From assembly GCA_019236085.1 (NCBI GenBank), contig JAFAJR010000123.1, positions 1 to 8,428 of the forward strand: 8,428 bases of DNA. The letters run 5' to 3'. This DNA comes from Candidatus Dormiibacterota bacterium. Lineage in GTDB: Bacteria > Chloroflexota > Dormibacteria > Aeolococcales > Aeolococcaceae. The notes below the pieces were generated by a model. The model saw only the letters and a program-made list of their open reading frames with translations. It did not search any database and was not told the DNA's origin. Each line of letters starts with the position of its first letter. The stretch's first letter is position 1. Below are positions 1-6,003 of this stretch, in pieces. The translations under genes were made by a program, and so were the position numbers.

Positions 1-624
1 GACCAGCAGGTCGACGGCCACACCGGCGCCGCCGTCCATCCCGGCGCCGTCGCGCGCGAGGTGGCGGCGGTGGCGCGCGATCGGTTCGGCGGCGAGGTCA
101 CATTCGTCGCCGACGGCGGCGACGCCCTCTCCTGGGCGCTGGCCTACTTCTACGCCGAGAAGCCGGGCCACCTCCTGACCACGACCACCGCGCTTGGGAC
201 CCTCGGCGTCGGGATGCCCTTCGCCCTGGCTGCCCAGGCGGCCCGACCCGGCGAGCCCGTCATCCTCTTCACGGGCGACGGCTCGTTCGGCCTCACCGCG
301 ATGGAGGTCGACACCGCGGTGCGGCATGGGCTGCCAGTCGTGGTTGTCGTCTCGAACAACGGCGGGTGGGGCGATGTGCGTCACGAACAGGACATGCTCT
401 TCGGCGAAGGCCGGCAGGTCGCGAGCCGGCTCGCCCCGGTGCGCTACGACCTTCTGGCCCAGGCGCTGGGCGGCCACGGGGAGCGCGTCGAGCGGCTCGA
501 AGAGCTCCGGCCGGCGCTCGATCGCTCGCTCGATTCGGGCGTGTGCTCGGTCATCGACGTCCAGACCGACCCGGCGGTGCTCTCCGAGCTGCTGCGGATG
601 GTCGCCTCGCTGGGGCTCATGTAG
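1..624 (+). CDS. Thiamine-diphosphate-dependent enzyme, acetolactate synthase-like (C-terminal part; 5' end outside window)
   Basis: The reading frame is open from the first base to a TAG stop, giving 207 visible residues. This is the C-terminal Pyr/PP-type catalytic part of a ThDP enzyme, a family usually about 530-590 residues long, so some 350 residues including the catalytic glutamate lie upstream. The ThDP/Mg binding motif is complete: GDG at visible residues 92-94, then NN at 119-120 followed by GGWG. Before it, a glycine-rich stretch (LGTLGVGMPFALA) matches the usual substrate-channel segment. Known members condense or decarboxylate 2-keto acids (acetolactate synthase, benzoylformate decarboxylase, 2-hydroxyacyl-CoA lyase, oxalyl-CoA decarboxylase). 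The NNGGWG ending looks closest to acetolactate-synthase-like proteins, but the substrate cannot be fixed from this half. A zinc dehydrogenase follows 12 nt later on the same strand, suggesting a shared carbonyl pathway. The family is secure; the exact reaction is not. Confidence 0.88.
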   Translation, partial: DQQVDGHTGAAVHPGAVAREVAAVARDRFGGEVTFVADGGDALSWALAYFYAEKPGHLLTTTTALGTLGVGMPFALAAQAARPGEPVILFTGDGSFGLTAMEVDTAVRHGLPVVVVVSNNGGWGDVRHEQDMLFGEGRQVASRLAPVRYDLLAQALGGHGERVERLEELRPALDRSLDSGVCSVIDVQTDPAVLSELLRMVASLGLM

Positions 625-636
625 CGAGGTGACCCT

Positions 637-1632
637 GTGCGCGCCGTGAGGCTGGTCGACGCCCACCGGCTCGAGCCCGTGGACCTGCCGGATCCCGAGC
701 CGTCCGAGGGCGAAGTCGTGGTGCAGGTGAACAGCTGCGGCGTCTGCGGTTCGGACCTCAGCTCCTACAAGGTGGGGCTTTTCACCGACTCGGTGCCGGG
801 CCACGAGATCTCGGGCACCGTCGCCGCCGTCGGTCCCGGGGCCGGCCGCTGGCGGGTGGGAGAGCGCACGGTTGTCGACCCCAAGCTGCCCTGCGGAGTC
901 TGCGACGAGTGCGCTGCGGGCACCCCCTGGCGCTGCGCCTTCGCGCTGACCGCCGGTCTCGGCTTCGCCCGCAATGGCGGGTTTGCCGAGCAGGTGCTGG
1001 CCCCGGCCCACCTCCTCCACCGCATCCCCGAGGACCTGCCGCTGGAGGCCGCGTGCCTGGTGGAACCGCTCTCGGTGGCGCTCCACGGGGTCGTCCGGGC
1101 CGGGGAGGTGAGCGGCCCGGCGGTCGTGGTGGGACTGGGTCCCATCGGTCTCTTCACAGTCGCGGCGCTGCGTTCGCGTGGCGTCGAGGACGTGGTCGGG
1201 GTCGACCCCGTTGCCGACCGCCGCCGGCTGGCTTCCGTGCTCGGTGCCGCGCAGACGGTGGCTGACATTGCAGAGGTGCGTTCGCTCATCGCCCCGGCCC
1301 AGGCCGTCTTCGAATGCTCGGGCGTCCCCACGCTGCTGCATCGCGCCGCGGACCTGGTGGCACCCGGCGGAGTACTGGTGTTGCTGGGCGTGCCCTTCGG
1401 CGAGGCCACCGTGCTGCCGCTGATGTGGGTCACGCGAGAAATTGCCATTCTTGGCAGCATCGCGTCGAGCGAGGCGGACTTCCGCGACGCCATAAGCATG
1501 CTATCCGCAGACCCGGGGCTGAGCGCCGTGGTGACTCGGCGTGCCGGTCTCTCGGAGGTGCCGGCGCTCTTCGAGGAGCTCATCGCCCCGTCGTCCGGGG
1601 CGAAAGCGGTGGTCGACCCGGCGCGCCTCTGA
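637..1632 (+). CDS. Zinc-dependent medium-chain alcohol/polyol dehydrogenase
   Basis: This is a 331-residue MDR-family dehydrogenase, close to the usual 340-350 residues. The GroES-like N-terminal domain carries the catalytic zinc ligands Cys37 (in CGVCGSD), His56 (GHE) and Glu143 (VEPLS). It also has the structural zinc cluster Cys86, Cys89, Cys92, Cys100 in the canonical C-x2-C-x2-C-x7-C spacing. The Rossmann domain shows GLGPIG at 166-171 with Asp190 at the end of the second strand, which favours NAD over NADP. The FECSG segment (225-229) and PGG turn are typical of sorbitol, threonine or 2,3-butanediol dehydrogenases. The GTG start is chosen because GAGGTGA at 626-632 lies 4 nt upstream, and the N-terminus (MRAVRLVDAHRLE) matches the family. 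It probably reduces or oxidises a carbonyl or hydroxyl compound handled by the upstream ThDP enzyme; that partnership is inferred from the 12-nt spacing. Its stop converges with the next gene. Confidence 0.92.
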   Translation: MRAVRLVDAHRLEPVDLPDPEPSEGEVVVQVNSCGVCGSDLSSYKVGLFTDSVPGHEISGTVAAVGPGAGRWRVGERTVVDPKLPCGVCDECAAGTPWRCAFALTAGLGFARNGGFAEQVLAPAHLLHRIPEDLPLEAACLVEPLSVALHGVVRAGEVSGPAVVVGLGPIGLFTVAALRSRGVEDVVGVDPVADRRRLASVLGAAQTVADIAEVRSLIAPAQAVFECSGVPTLLHRAADLVAPGGVLVLLGVPFGEATVLPLMWVTREIAILGSIASSEADFRDAISMLSADPGLSAVVTRRAGLSEVPALFEELIAPSSGAKAVVDPARL

Positions 1633-1635
1633 GCC

Positions 1636-2253
1636 TCAGCCCGGCGTGATGGTCGTCACCGCGCGCCAGCAGTACCAGGCGGCGGTGCTCCGGTGGGGAC
1701 GGAAGCGGTCGCCCTCGGCCTTGAGCGCTTTCGGCGATGGCAGCTCCTGCAGGCCGTGGATGCGCGCCCAGCCGCTGCGCACCCCGTAGTCGTCGATGGG
1801 CCACACGTCAGGGCGGCGCAGCTGGAACATCAGGAACATCTCGGCTGTCCAGCGGCCGATGCCGCGCACCTGCACCAGTCGCTCCACCACCTCGTCGTCG
1901 CTCAGCTCCTCGACGTCGTGCACCGGGACGGTGCCGTCGTGGAACTTCGCCGCAAGGTCGAGCAGCGCCCGCTGCTTGGACCCCGACAGGCCGGCGGCGC
2001 GCAGCTGGTCCTGGCTGAGAGCCAGCAGCGCCTGGGGCGTGGGCGCAGCTCCGTCGAACAGAGCCACCAGCCGTCCATGGATCGCGCTCGCCGCCTTGCC
2101 CGCGAGCTGCTGGAAGACGATGGCCCGAATCAGGGCAGCGAACGCGTCGTCGGCGGGCGGCCGCCATTCCGGCGGACCCACGATGTCGACCACCTCCCGG
2201 AACGCCGGGTCGGCCTTCACGATGCGGGCGGCGATGCGATCCATGGGTCGCAA
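1636..2253 (-). CDS. DNA-3-methyladenine glycosylase II-like (AlkA/HhH-GPD family) base-excision repair enzyme
   Basis: This 205-residue protein belongs to the helix-hairpin-helix GPD glycosylases, which flip out alkylated bases (3-methyladenine and related) and cut the N-glycosidic bond. The hairpin is LVQVRGIGRWTAEMF around residues 127-140, with GIGRWTA at 131-137. The catalytic aspartate is in WPIDDYGVR; by comparison with AlkA Asp238 it is Asp155. An N-terminal segment IRAIVFQQLAGKAA (42-55) is the usual IxxQQxS/A-type helix. The C-terminal FRPHRSTAAWYCWR is the family's closing motif. It lacks the extra N-terminal domain of E. coli AlkA, like the short bacterial relatives. The first codon of the listed frame is TTG at 2253; an ATG at 2244 (residue 4) is an equally plausible start, and neither has a strong ribosome site. 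It lies 33 nt downstream of the broken YbaK-like gene on the same strand, and its stop is 3 nt from that of the dehydrogenase. Confidence 0.9.
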   Translation of the reverse strand: MRPMDRIAARIVKADPAFREVVDIVGPPEWRPPADDAFAALIRAIVFQQLAGKAASAIHGRLVALFDGAAPTPQALLALSQDQLRAAGLSGSKQRALLDLAAKFHDGTVPVHDVEELSDDEVVERLVQVRGIGRWTAEMFLMFQLRRPDVWPIDDYGVRSGWARIHGLQELPSPKALKAEGDRFRPHRSTAAWYCWRAVTTITPG

Positions 2254-2286
2254 GCATGCCGCGCGGCGACGGGGCCACGGAGGGCC

Positions 2287-2590
2287 TCAGACCGAGAGGC
2301 CGTCGACCTCCTCGGCACCGGGGATGCGCAGCAGGTCACCACCGGCGAGCCGCAGCTTGAGCGAGCGGCTGCCGCCGCCCACGATGACCCAGGGCCGCCG
2401 CAGCACCGCCGTGTCGATGTAGAGCGCGAGATCAGGCGGCAGGGCGAAGACGGTGACCCCGCCGATGCTCATATTTCTCGCAGAACGCGGCCGTGTCTGC
2501 GAAGGCCGGTTCGCAGGCGATCGGCTCAGCAGCGATGCCCAGCTCCGCGGCGTGGCCGAGCACGGAACGCTCGATCTCCGGCCCGCTCAC
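2287..2590 (-). pseudogene. Remnant of YbaK/prolyl-tRNA-editing-like aminoacyl-tRNA deacylase with internal deletion and frameshift
   Basis: Two pieces of one protein family sit end to end in different frames. The 5' piece, from a GTG at 2590-2588, reads VSGPEIERSVLGHAAELGIA and continues to DTAAFCEKY, the N-terminal end of YbaK-like proteins. The 3' piece, from the ATG at 2472-2470, reads MSIGGVTVFALP and continues through YIDTAVL, VIVGGGSRSLKLRL and LLRIPGAEEVDGL to a TGA at 2289-2287, the C-terminal third. The junction is at the overlapping tATG at about 2470-2473, with the halves offset by one base. Full-length relatives have roughly 160-170 residues, while the two pieces total about 100, so some 65-70 central residues are missing. 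That segment should contain the conserved catalytic lysine, so no editing activity (hydrolysis of mischarged tRNA) is expected. An assembly or sequencing artefact cannot be excluded. The C-terminal piece alone could still be translated from its own ATG. Family recognition is from memory of motifs, not an alignment. Confidence 0.78.
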
Positions 2591-2591
2591 G

Positions 2592-2693
2592 TCATTCCGC
2601 CGCCGCGGAGGGCGAATCCCCCCGGTTCGCACCTCCGCCGGCGACGGCGTTGTACCCCCACGAATGCCCTGGTCTCCGGCGACGAGTGTGCAT
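2592..2693 (-). CDS. Possible 33-residue small ORF upstream of the YbaK-like remnant
   Basis: On the minus strand an ATG at 2693-2691 is preceded by GGGAGA (2705-2700 read on the minus strand) with a 6-nt gap, one of the better Shine-Dalgarno matches in the window. The product begins MHTRRRRPGHSWGYN and ends SPSAAAE. It is basic at the start and glycine/alanine-rich later, with no signal peptide, membrane segment or known motif. Its TGA stop (2594-2592) is 1 nt from the GTG of the YbaK-like remnant, an arrangement typical of translational coupling. It might be a leader peptide, a small protein, or the original N-terminal region of another gene. I do not recognise it, and a chance ORF of this length is easy in high-GC DNA. 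Confidence 0.3.
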   Translation of the reverse strand: MHTRRRRPGHSWGYNAVAGGGANRGDSPSAAAE

Positions 2694-2716
2694 GGTCGAT
2701 CTCCCGTTGTGAAGCG

Positions 2717-2749
2717 AAGAATTGTGTAGGGATGTCAAGGATTGTGTAG
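2717..2749. repeat. Tandem-spaced 13-bp direct repeat, exact 20-bp period, in the divergent intergenic region
   Basis: AAGAATTGTGTAG at 2717-2729 and AAGGATTGTGTAG at 2737-2749 differ at one base and are exactly 20 bp apart, about two helical turns. A weaker third TTGTG occurs at 2707-2711. The copies sit in the most AT-rich stretch of the window, between the divergent minus-strand ORF and pntAA. On the minus strand a perfect TTGACA (2738-2733) lies between the copies, although no good -10 follows at 16-19 bp. The layout suits two same-face binding sites of a transcription factor controlling pnt, the minus-strand genes or both. The regulator is unknown and function is inferred from geometry only. 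Confidence 0.5.
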
Positions 2750-2782
2750 AAGCGTGCGAACCGGACCTCCGGGTCGGTTGAC

Positions 2783-2788
2783 TACAGT
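2783..2788 (+). promoter_or_regulatory. Candidate -10 element (TACAGT) for the pnt operon, possibly giving a leaderless mRNA
   Basis: TACAGT fits the high-GC actinobacterial TAnnnT pattern. Transcription would begin about 7-9 nt downstream, at or next to the GTG at 2797. There is no Shine-Dalgarno sequence between here and that GTG, which agrees with a leaderless start. No clear -35 is visible at 16-19 bp upstream; activation through the direct repeats further upstream would explain this but is speculation. Confidence 0.35.
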
Positions 2789-2796
2789 TGAGCGCC

Positions 2797-3939
2797 GTGC
2801 GCATCGTCGTTCCCAGCGAGACCGCGGCCGGCGAAACGCGCGTCGCCCTGGTGCCGCGGTCCATCACGCAGCTCGCCTCCGGCAAGGTGGCGGTGGCGGT
2901 GCAGACCGGGGCCGGCGCCGCCGCCGGCATCACCGACCAGGCCTTCATCGAGTCCGGGGCGGAGGTCGTCGCCGAGCGGGAAGCGCTGCTCGCCTCCGGC
3001 GACATCACAGTTGTGGTGCGCCGGCCGGAAGCCGCCGATATCAGGTCACTGCGCGAAGGATCGGTGCTGGTCGGTGTCCTCGAGCCCTCAGGTGACCCGG
3101 CGACGCTTCGAGCCCTGCTGGAGCGCAACATCACCTCCTTCCGCCTCGAGGCGATGCCGCGCATCAGCCGGGCCCAGGACATGGATGTCCTCTCGTCGAT
3201 GGCGACACTCGCCGGCTACCACGCCTCGGTCATGGCCGCCTTCCGTCTGCCGCGCCTCTTCCCCCTGCTGATGACAGCGGCCGGCACGCTGACCCCGGCC
3301 CGGGTGCTCGTGCTGGGCGCCGGCGTCGCCGGACTCCAGGCCATCGCGACCTGCCGCCGGCTCGGTGCCGTTGTCGAGGCGTTCGACGTCCGCCCCGCGG
3401 TCAAGGAGCAGGTCGAGTCGCTGGGCGCGCGCTTCGTGGAGGTGGGCATCGAGTCCTCGGAACAGCAGGACGCGGGCGGCTACGCCAAGGAGCTGAGCCA
3501 GGACGCCGTGCAACGCGAGCACCAGGTCCTGGCCGAACACGTTCGCGAGTCCGACGTTGTCATCACCACGGCGATGGTTCCCAACAGGCGCGCGCCGACG
3601 CTTGTGACCAAGGACATGGTCGACGCGATGCGCCCGGGGTCGGTGATAGTGGACCTCGCCGCCGCCTCCGGGGGCAACTGCGAGTACACGGAGCCCGACA
3701 AGGAGGTGCGCATCAAGGGTGTGCTCATCCTCGGTCCCACCAACGTGCCCGCCGCGGTTCCCGGCCAGGCCAGCCAGCTCTACTCACACAACGTCACGCG
3801 GTTCCTGGCCCAGATCCTGAAGGACGGCGAGCTGCGATTGGATTTCGACGACGAGGTTGTCGCGCAGACCTGCATGACGTCGGAGGGAAAAGCGCGCGGC
3901 GAGCAGATCGAGGCCCTGCTGCAGGGCTCGGCTGCATGA
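2797..3939 (+). CDS. pntAA: NAD(P) transhydrogenase subunit alpha part 1 (dI, NAD(H)-binding subunit)
   Basis: This 380-residue cytoplasmic subunit binds NAD(H) and exchanges hydride with the dIII domain of PntB, coupled to proton movement through the membrane subunits. The N-terminus MRIVVPSETAAGETRVALVP is the family signature shared with alanine dehydrogenase. The RQD loop that positions NAD for hydride transfer is intact: in PRISRAQDMDVLSS the residues are Arg122, Gln127, Asp130 and Ser133 (R. rubrum Arg127, Gln132, Asp135, Ser138). The Rossmann nucleotide site is GAGVAG at 174-179, with Asp197 in EAFDVRP at the end of the next strand. The segments GGYAKELS, ITTAMVPNRRAP and GPTNVPAAVPGQASQLYSHN are all conserved. 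The start is taken as GTG 2797 because the family begins there; a TTG at 2788 in frame would add three residues. Its stop overlaps the ATG of the next gene by 4 nt (ATGA), so translation is likely coupled. Confidence 0.95.
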   Translation: MRIVVPSETAAGETRVALVPRSITQLASGKVAVAVQTGAGAAAGITDQAFIESGAEVVAEREALLASGDITVVVRRPEAADIRSLREGSVLVGVLEPSGDPATLRALLERNITSFRLEAMPRISRAQDMDVLSSMATLAGYHASVMAAFRLPRLFPLLMTAAGTLTPARVLVLGAGVAGLQAIATCRRLGAVVEAFDVRPAVKEQVESLGARFVEVGIESSEQQDAGGYAKELSQDAVQREHQVLAEHVRESDVVITTAMVPNRRAPTLVTKDMVDAMRPGSVIVDLAAASGGNCEYTEPDKEVRIKGVLILGPTNVPAAVPGQASQLYSHNVTRFLAQILKDGELRLDFDDEVVAQTCMTSEGKARGEQIEALLQGSAA

Positions 3940-4280
3940 CGACTGCGCAGACGCTGGCGCTGGGCGCCTTCGTGTTCGCGCTCGCGGTCTTCGTCGGCTT
4001 CCTTCTGATCTCGAAGGTGCCGACCATGCTGCACACGCCGCTCATGTCGGGCACCAACTTCATTCACGGCATCGTGCTTGTCGGTGCGCTGACGGTGGCC
4101 GCCGCCGCGCACGACACGGTCAGCGATGTCATCGCTGTGGCCGCGGTGCTGCTGGGAACCCTCAACGTCGTCGGCGGCTGGGTCGTCACCGACCGCATGC
4201 TGGAGATGTTCAAGCGGCGCCCGGCAAAGGGCCAGCAGGCCCCCGTCGAGAAGGCAGCAGCGAAGGACGGTCCGGCCTGA
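3936..4280 (+). CDS. pntAB: NAD(P) transhydrogenase subunit alpha part 2 (small membrane subunit, dIIa)
   Basis: This 114-residue integral membrane protein forms part of the proton channel of the transhydrogenase. Three hydrophobic helices are visible at about residues 7-26, 42-58 and 63-84. The loop KVPTMLHTPLMSGTNFIHGI (27-46) is the highly conserved family signature, and the helix ending GTLNVVGGWVVTDRML (74-89) is also typical. The basic, lysine-rich tail (from about 92) is expected to be cytoplasmic. It starts with an ATG inside the end of pntAA (ATGA overlap) and its TGA overlaps the ATG of pntB by one base. This is the split three-gene form found in many actinobacteria and alphaproteobacteria, rather than the fused E. 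coli PntA. Confidence 0.95.
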   Translation: MTTAQTLALGAFVFALAVFVGFLLISKVPTMLHTPLMSGTNFIHGIVLVGALTVAAAAHDTVSDVIAVAAVLLGTLNVVGGWVVTDRMLEMFKRRPAKGQQAPVEKAAAKDGPA

Positions 4281-5665
4281 TGGAGGTGGCGCCGCTCACC
4301 ACGCTGGGCTACACCGTCACGGCGGTGAGCCTGATCTTCGGGCTTCAGCTGCTGCGCTCGCCGGCCACGGCCCGCCAGGGAAACCGCATAGCCGCGGTGG
4401 GGATGCTGCTGATCATCGGCATCACCGCCGGAATAATCGGCGGCAACAGCAACTGGGTGTTCATAGTGCCGGCGATAGGGGTCGGCGCAGTGCTGGGCCT
4501 GGTGTCTGCGCGGACCGTGCGCATGACAGCGATGCCACAGATGGTCGCGCTGTTCAACGGCATGGGCGGCGGCTCGGCAGCCCTCATCGGCGCCGACGAC
4601 TTCCGCAACGCCGTCGCCGCGGGCACCGCGCACCCCGACATCACCTGGGCGGTCATGCTCAGCTGCTTCATCGGCTCGTTGAGCTTTGCTGGCAGCCTGG
4701 TCGCCTTCGCCAAGCTGCAGGAGCTGATGCCGGGCCGGCCCCTCACCTACCCGCTGCAGACACCGGTGAACGCCACGCTGCTGCTGGCGATCATCGCTCT
4801 GGCTGTTTTTGCCATCGTCAGCCCAAACCTGGCAGTGTTCGGCGTCTTCATCGCGCTTGCGCTGGTGCTCGGCGTGCTGTTCGTGGTGCCGATCGGCGGT
4901 GCTGACATGCCGGTGATCATCTCGCTGCTCAACTCGTTCACCGGCCTGGCCGCGGCAATGACGGGCTTCGTGCTGAGCAACAACGTGCTGATCGTGAGCG
5001 GCGCTCTGGTCGGCGCCTCGGGAACCATCCTCACCATCGCGATGAGCCGGGCGATGAACCGCTCGCTGTTCAACGTGCTGTTCGGTGCTTTCGGCAGCAG
5101 CGGAGGCGGCGCAGCCGCGACGGCCACCACAGGGGCCATCCATCCGACCACCGTCGAGGACCTCGCTCCCCTGCTGGCGTTCGCCCAGCTGGTGATCTTC
5201 GTGCCGGGCTATGGCATGGCCGTGGCGCGCGCCCAGCACGACCTCAAGGAGCTGGCGACCGAGCTGGAGAAGCGAGGCGTCAGCGTCGAGTACGGCATTC
5301 ACCCGGTAGCAGGCCGCATGCCCGGGCACATGAACGTGCTGCTGGCGGAGGCCGACGTCCCCTACCCGCAGCTGAAGGAGATGGAGGCAGTGAACCCCGA
5401 CTTCCCCCGCGCTGATGTTGCTGTCGTCATTGGCGCAAACGACGTGGTCAACCCGGCCGCGCGCAATGAGGCGGGCAGCCCCATCTACGGCATGCCGATC
5501 CTCAACGTCGACGAGAGCAAGACGGTTGTGGTGCTGAAGCGCAGCATGGCCACCGGGTTCGCCGGTGTGGACAACCCCCTCTTCTACAACGACAACACAC
5601 TGATGCTCTTCGGCGACGCCCGTGCCACGCTGGCGTCGCTGGTGCAGGAGGTGCGCCACCAGTAG
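4280..5665 (+). CDS. pntB: NAD(P) transhydrogenase subunit beta (dIIb membrane domain plus NADP(H)-binding dIII)
   Basis: The 461-residue subunit completes the enzyme NADH + NADP+ + H+(out) = NAD+ + NADPH + H+(in), a main source of NADPH. The first ~260 residues are a run of hydrophobic helices. Asp209 and Asn218 in GGADMPVIISLLNSFTGLAA match E. coli beta Asp213 and Asn222. The position matching E. coli beta His91 is Asn93 (MPQMVALFNGMGGGSAALI), a natural variant I recall from mycobacterial-type enzymes. The C-terminal dIII domain begins near 300 and shows GYGMAVARAQ (310-319), HPVAGRMPGHMNVLLAEA (341-358), VIGANDVVNPAA (383-394) and KRSMATGFAGVDNPLFYND (420-438), the NADP-binding fingerprints, all intact. 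Stop and start of the preceding gene and this one overlap as TGATG. An inverted repeat follows 6 nt after the TAG stop. Confidence 0.96.
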   Translation: MEVAPLTTLGYTVTAVSLIFGLQLLRSPATARQGNRIAAVGMLLIIGITAGIIGGNSNWVFIVPAIGVGAVLGLVSARTVRMTAMPQMVALFNGMGGGSAALIGADDFRNAVAAGTAHPDITWAVMLSCFIGSLSFAGSLVAFAKLQELMPGRPLTYPLQTPVNATLLLAIIALAVFAIVSPNLAVFGVFIALALVLGVLFVVPIGGADMPVIISLLNSFTGLAAAMTGFVLSNNVLIVSGALVGASGTILTIAMSRAMNRSLFNVLFGAFGSSGGGAAATATTGAIHPTTVEDLAPLLAFAQLVIFVPGYGMAVARAQHDLKELATELEKRGVSVEYGIHPVAGRMPGHMNVLLAEADVPYPQLKEMEAVNPDFPRADVAVVIGANDVVNPAARNEAGSPIYGMPILNVDESKTVVVLKRSMATGFAGVDNPLFYNDNTLMLFGDARATLASLVQEVRHQ

Positions 5666-5671
5666 CGCCGT

Positions 5672-5689
5672 GCGACAGGCACCTGTCGC
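5672..5689. terminator. Palindrome GCGACAGG-CA-CCTGTCGC after pntB; possible terminator or operator
   Basis: Two 8-bp arms are exact complements around a 2-nt centre, 6 nt after the pntB stop. As RNA it would form a GC-rich stem of about 7 bp with a 4-nt loop. No T-run follows, so an intrinsic terminator would be of the U-less kind common in high-GC bacteria. The near-perfect two-fold symmetry also fits a protein-binding site for the small ORF that starts just downstream. The sequence cannot decide between the two. Confidence 0.45.
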
Positions 5690-5700
5690 GGTCGGGGTCG

Positions 5701-6003
5701 ATGCTGCGTGCCATGACAGACGGCACGATCATCGATGCGGCGCTCCGCTTCGTGCGGACCAACCCTGACCTCCTGGCAGCGGCGCGAGCCGCGGCGCCGC
5801 AGGCTGGGTGCAGCGTCGACGTGCTGCTGGATGACGCGGTGCGGCGGTGCCGCTCAGCGGTCCAGCCGGTAGCGGAGCAGGAGGAGGTCTCCAGAGCGCC
5901 GCACCGAGCGCAGCTGCGCGTGCTGCAGGGCGGTGGGCGGCAGCTCGGCGCCAGCCACCAAGCCCGGGCGTTCGGCGGAGCCGCGGCCGGCGATGAGCGC
6001 TGA
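5701..6003 (+). CDS. Small ORF of unknown status between pntB and the reductase gene
   Basis: The open frame has an ATG at 5701 and a second at 5713 (TDGTIIDAALRFVRT follows). Through about residue 55 it uses G/C-ending codons consistently and looks protein-like, with an alanine-rich amphipathic stretch and an acidic-basic segment SVDVLLDDAVRRCRS. Beyond 5854 it runs antiparallel through the 3' end of the reductase gene for 150 bp, where the sequence becomes arginine/glutamine-rich and shadow-like. Overlap of that size between convergent genes is unusual, so the true gene, if any, may be shorter: a TAG in another frame at 5871-5873 could end a frameshifted ~53-residue protein. I recognise no family or motif. 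It could simply be chance coding potential in an otherwise empty spacer. Confidence 0.25.
   Translation: MLRAMTDGTIIDAALRFVRTNPDLLAAARAAAPQAGCSVDVLLDDAVRRCRSAVQPVAEQEEVSRAPHRAQLRVLQGGGRQLGASHQARAFGGAAAGDER

Noticed and set aside
765..1583. 272-residue minus-strand frame opposite the zinc dehydrogenase
   Set aside because: Ser/Thr/Pro/Arg-rich composition typical of shadow frames; the dehydrogenase has all its zinc and NAD motifs in the + frame.
1629..1639. Small inverted repeat CTGAG-C-CTCAG between the convergent stops of the dehydrogenase and glycosylase
   Set aside because: It arises largely from two facing TGA stop codons; the arms are 5 bp with a 1-nt centre, too small for a credible terminator.
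2470..2476. Programmed ribosomal frameshift joining the two YbaK-like pieces
   Set aside because: A frameshift would restore the frame but not the missing ~65-70 central residues, so a deletion is the simpler explanation.
1693..2712. 339-residue plus-strand frame across the glycosylase and YbaK remnant
   Set aside because: Arg/His/Gln-rich with no motif; the opposite strand encodes two recognised families in this span.
4064..5659. 531-residue open frame on the minus strand opposite pntAB/pntB
   Set aside because: Composition is extreme (His, Arg, Gln, Asp repeats) with no motifs, and pntB on the other strand is complete and unmistakable. It is a high-GC antisense shadow.
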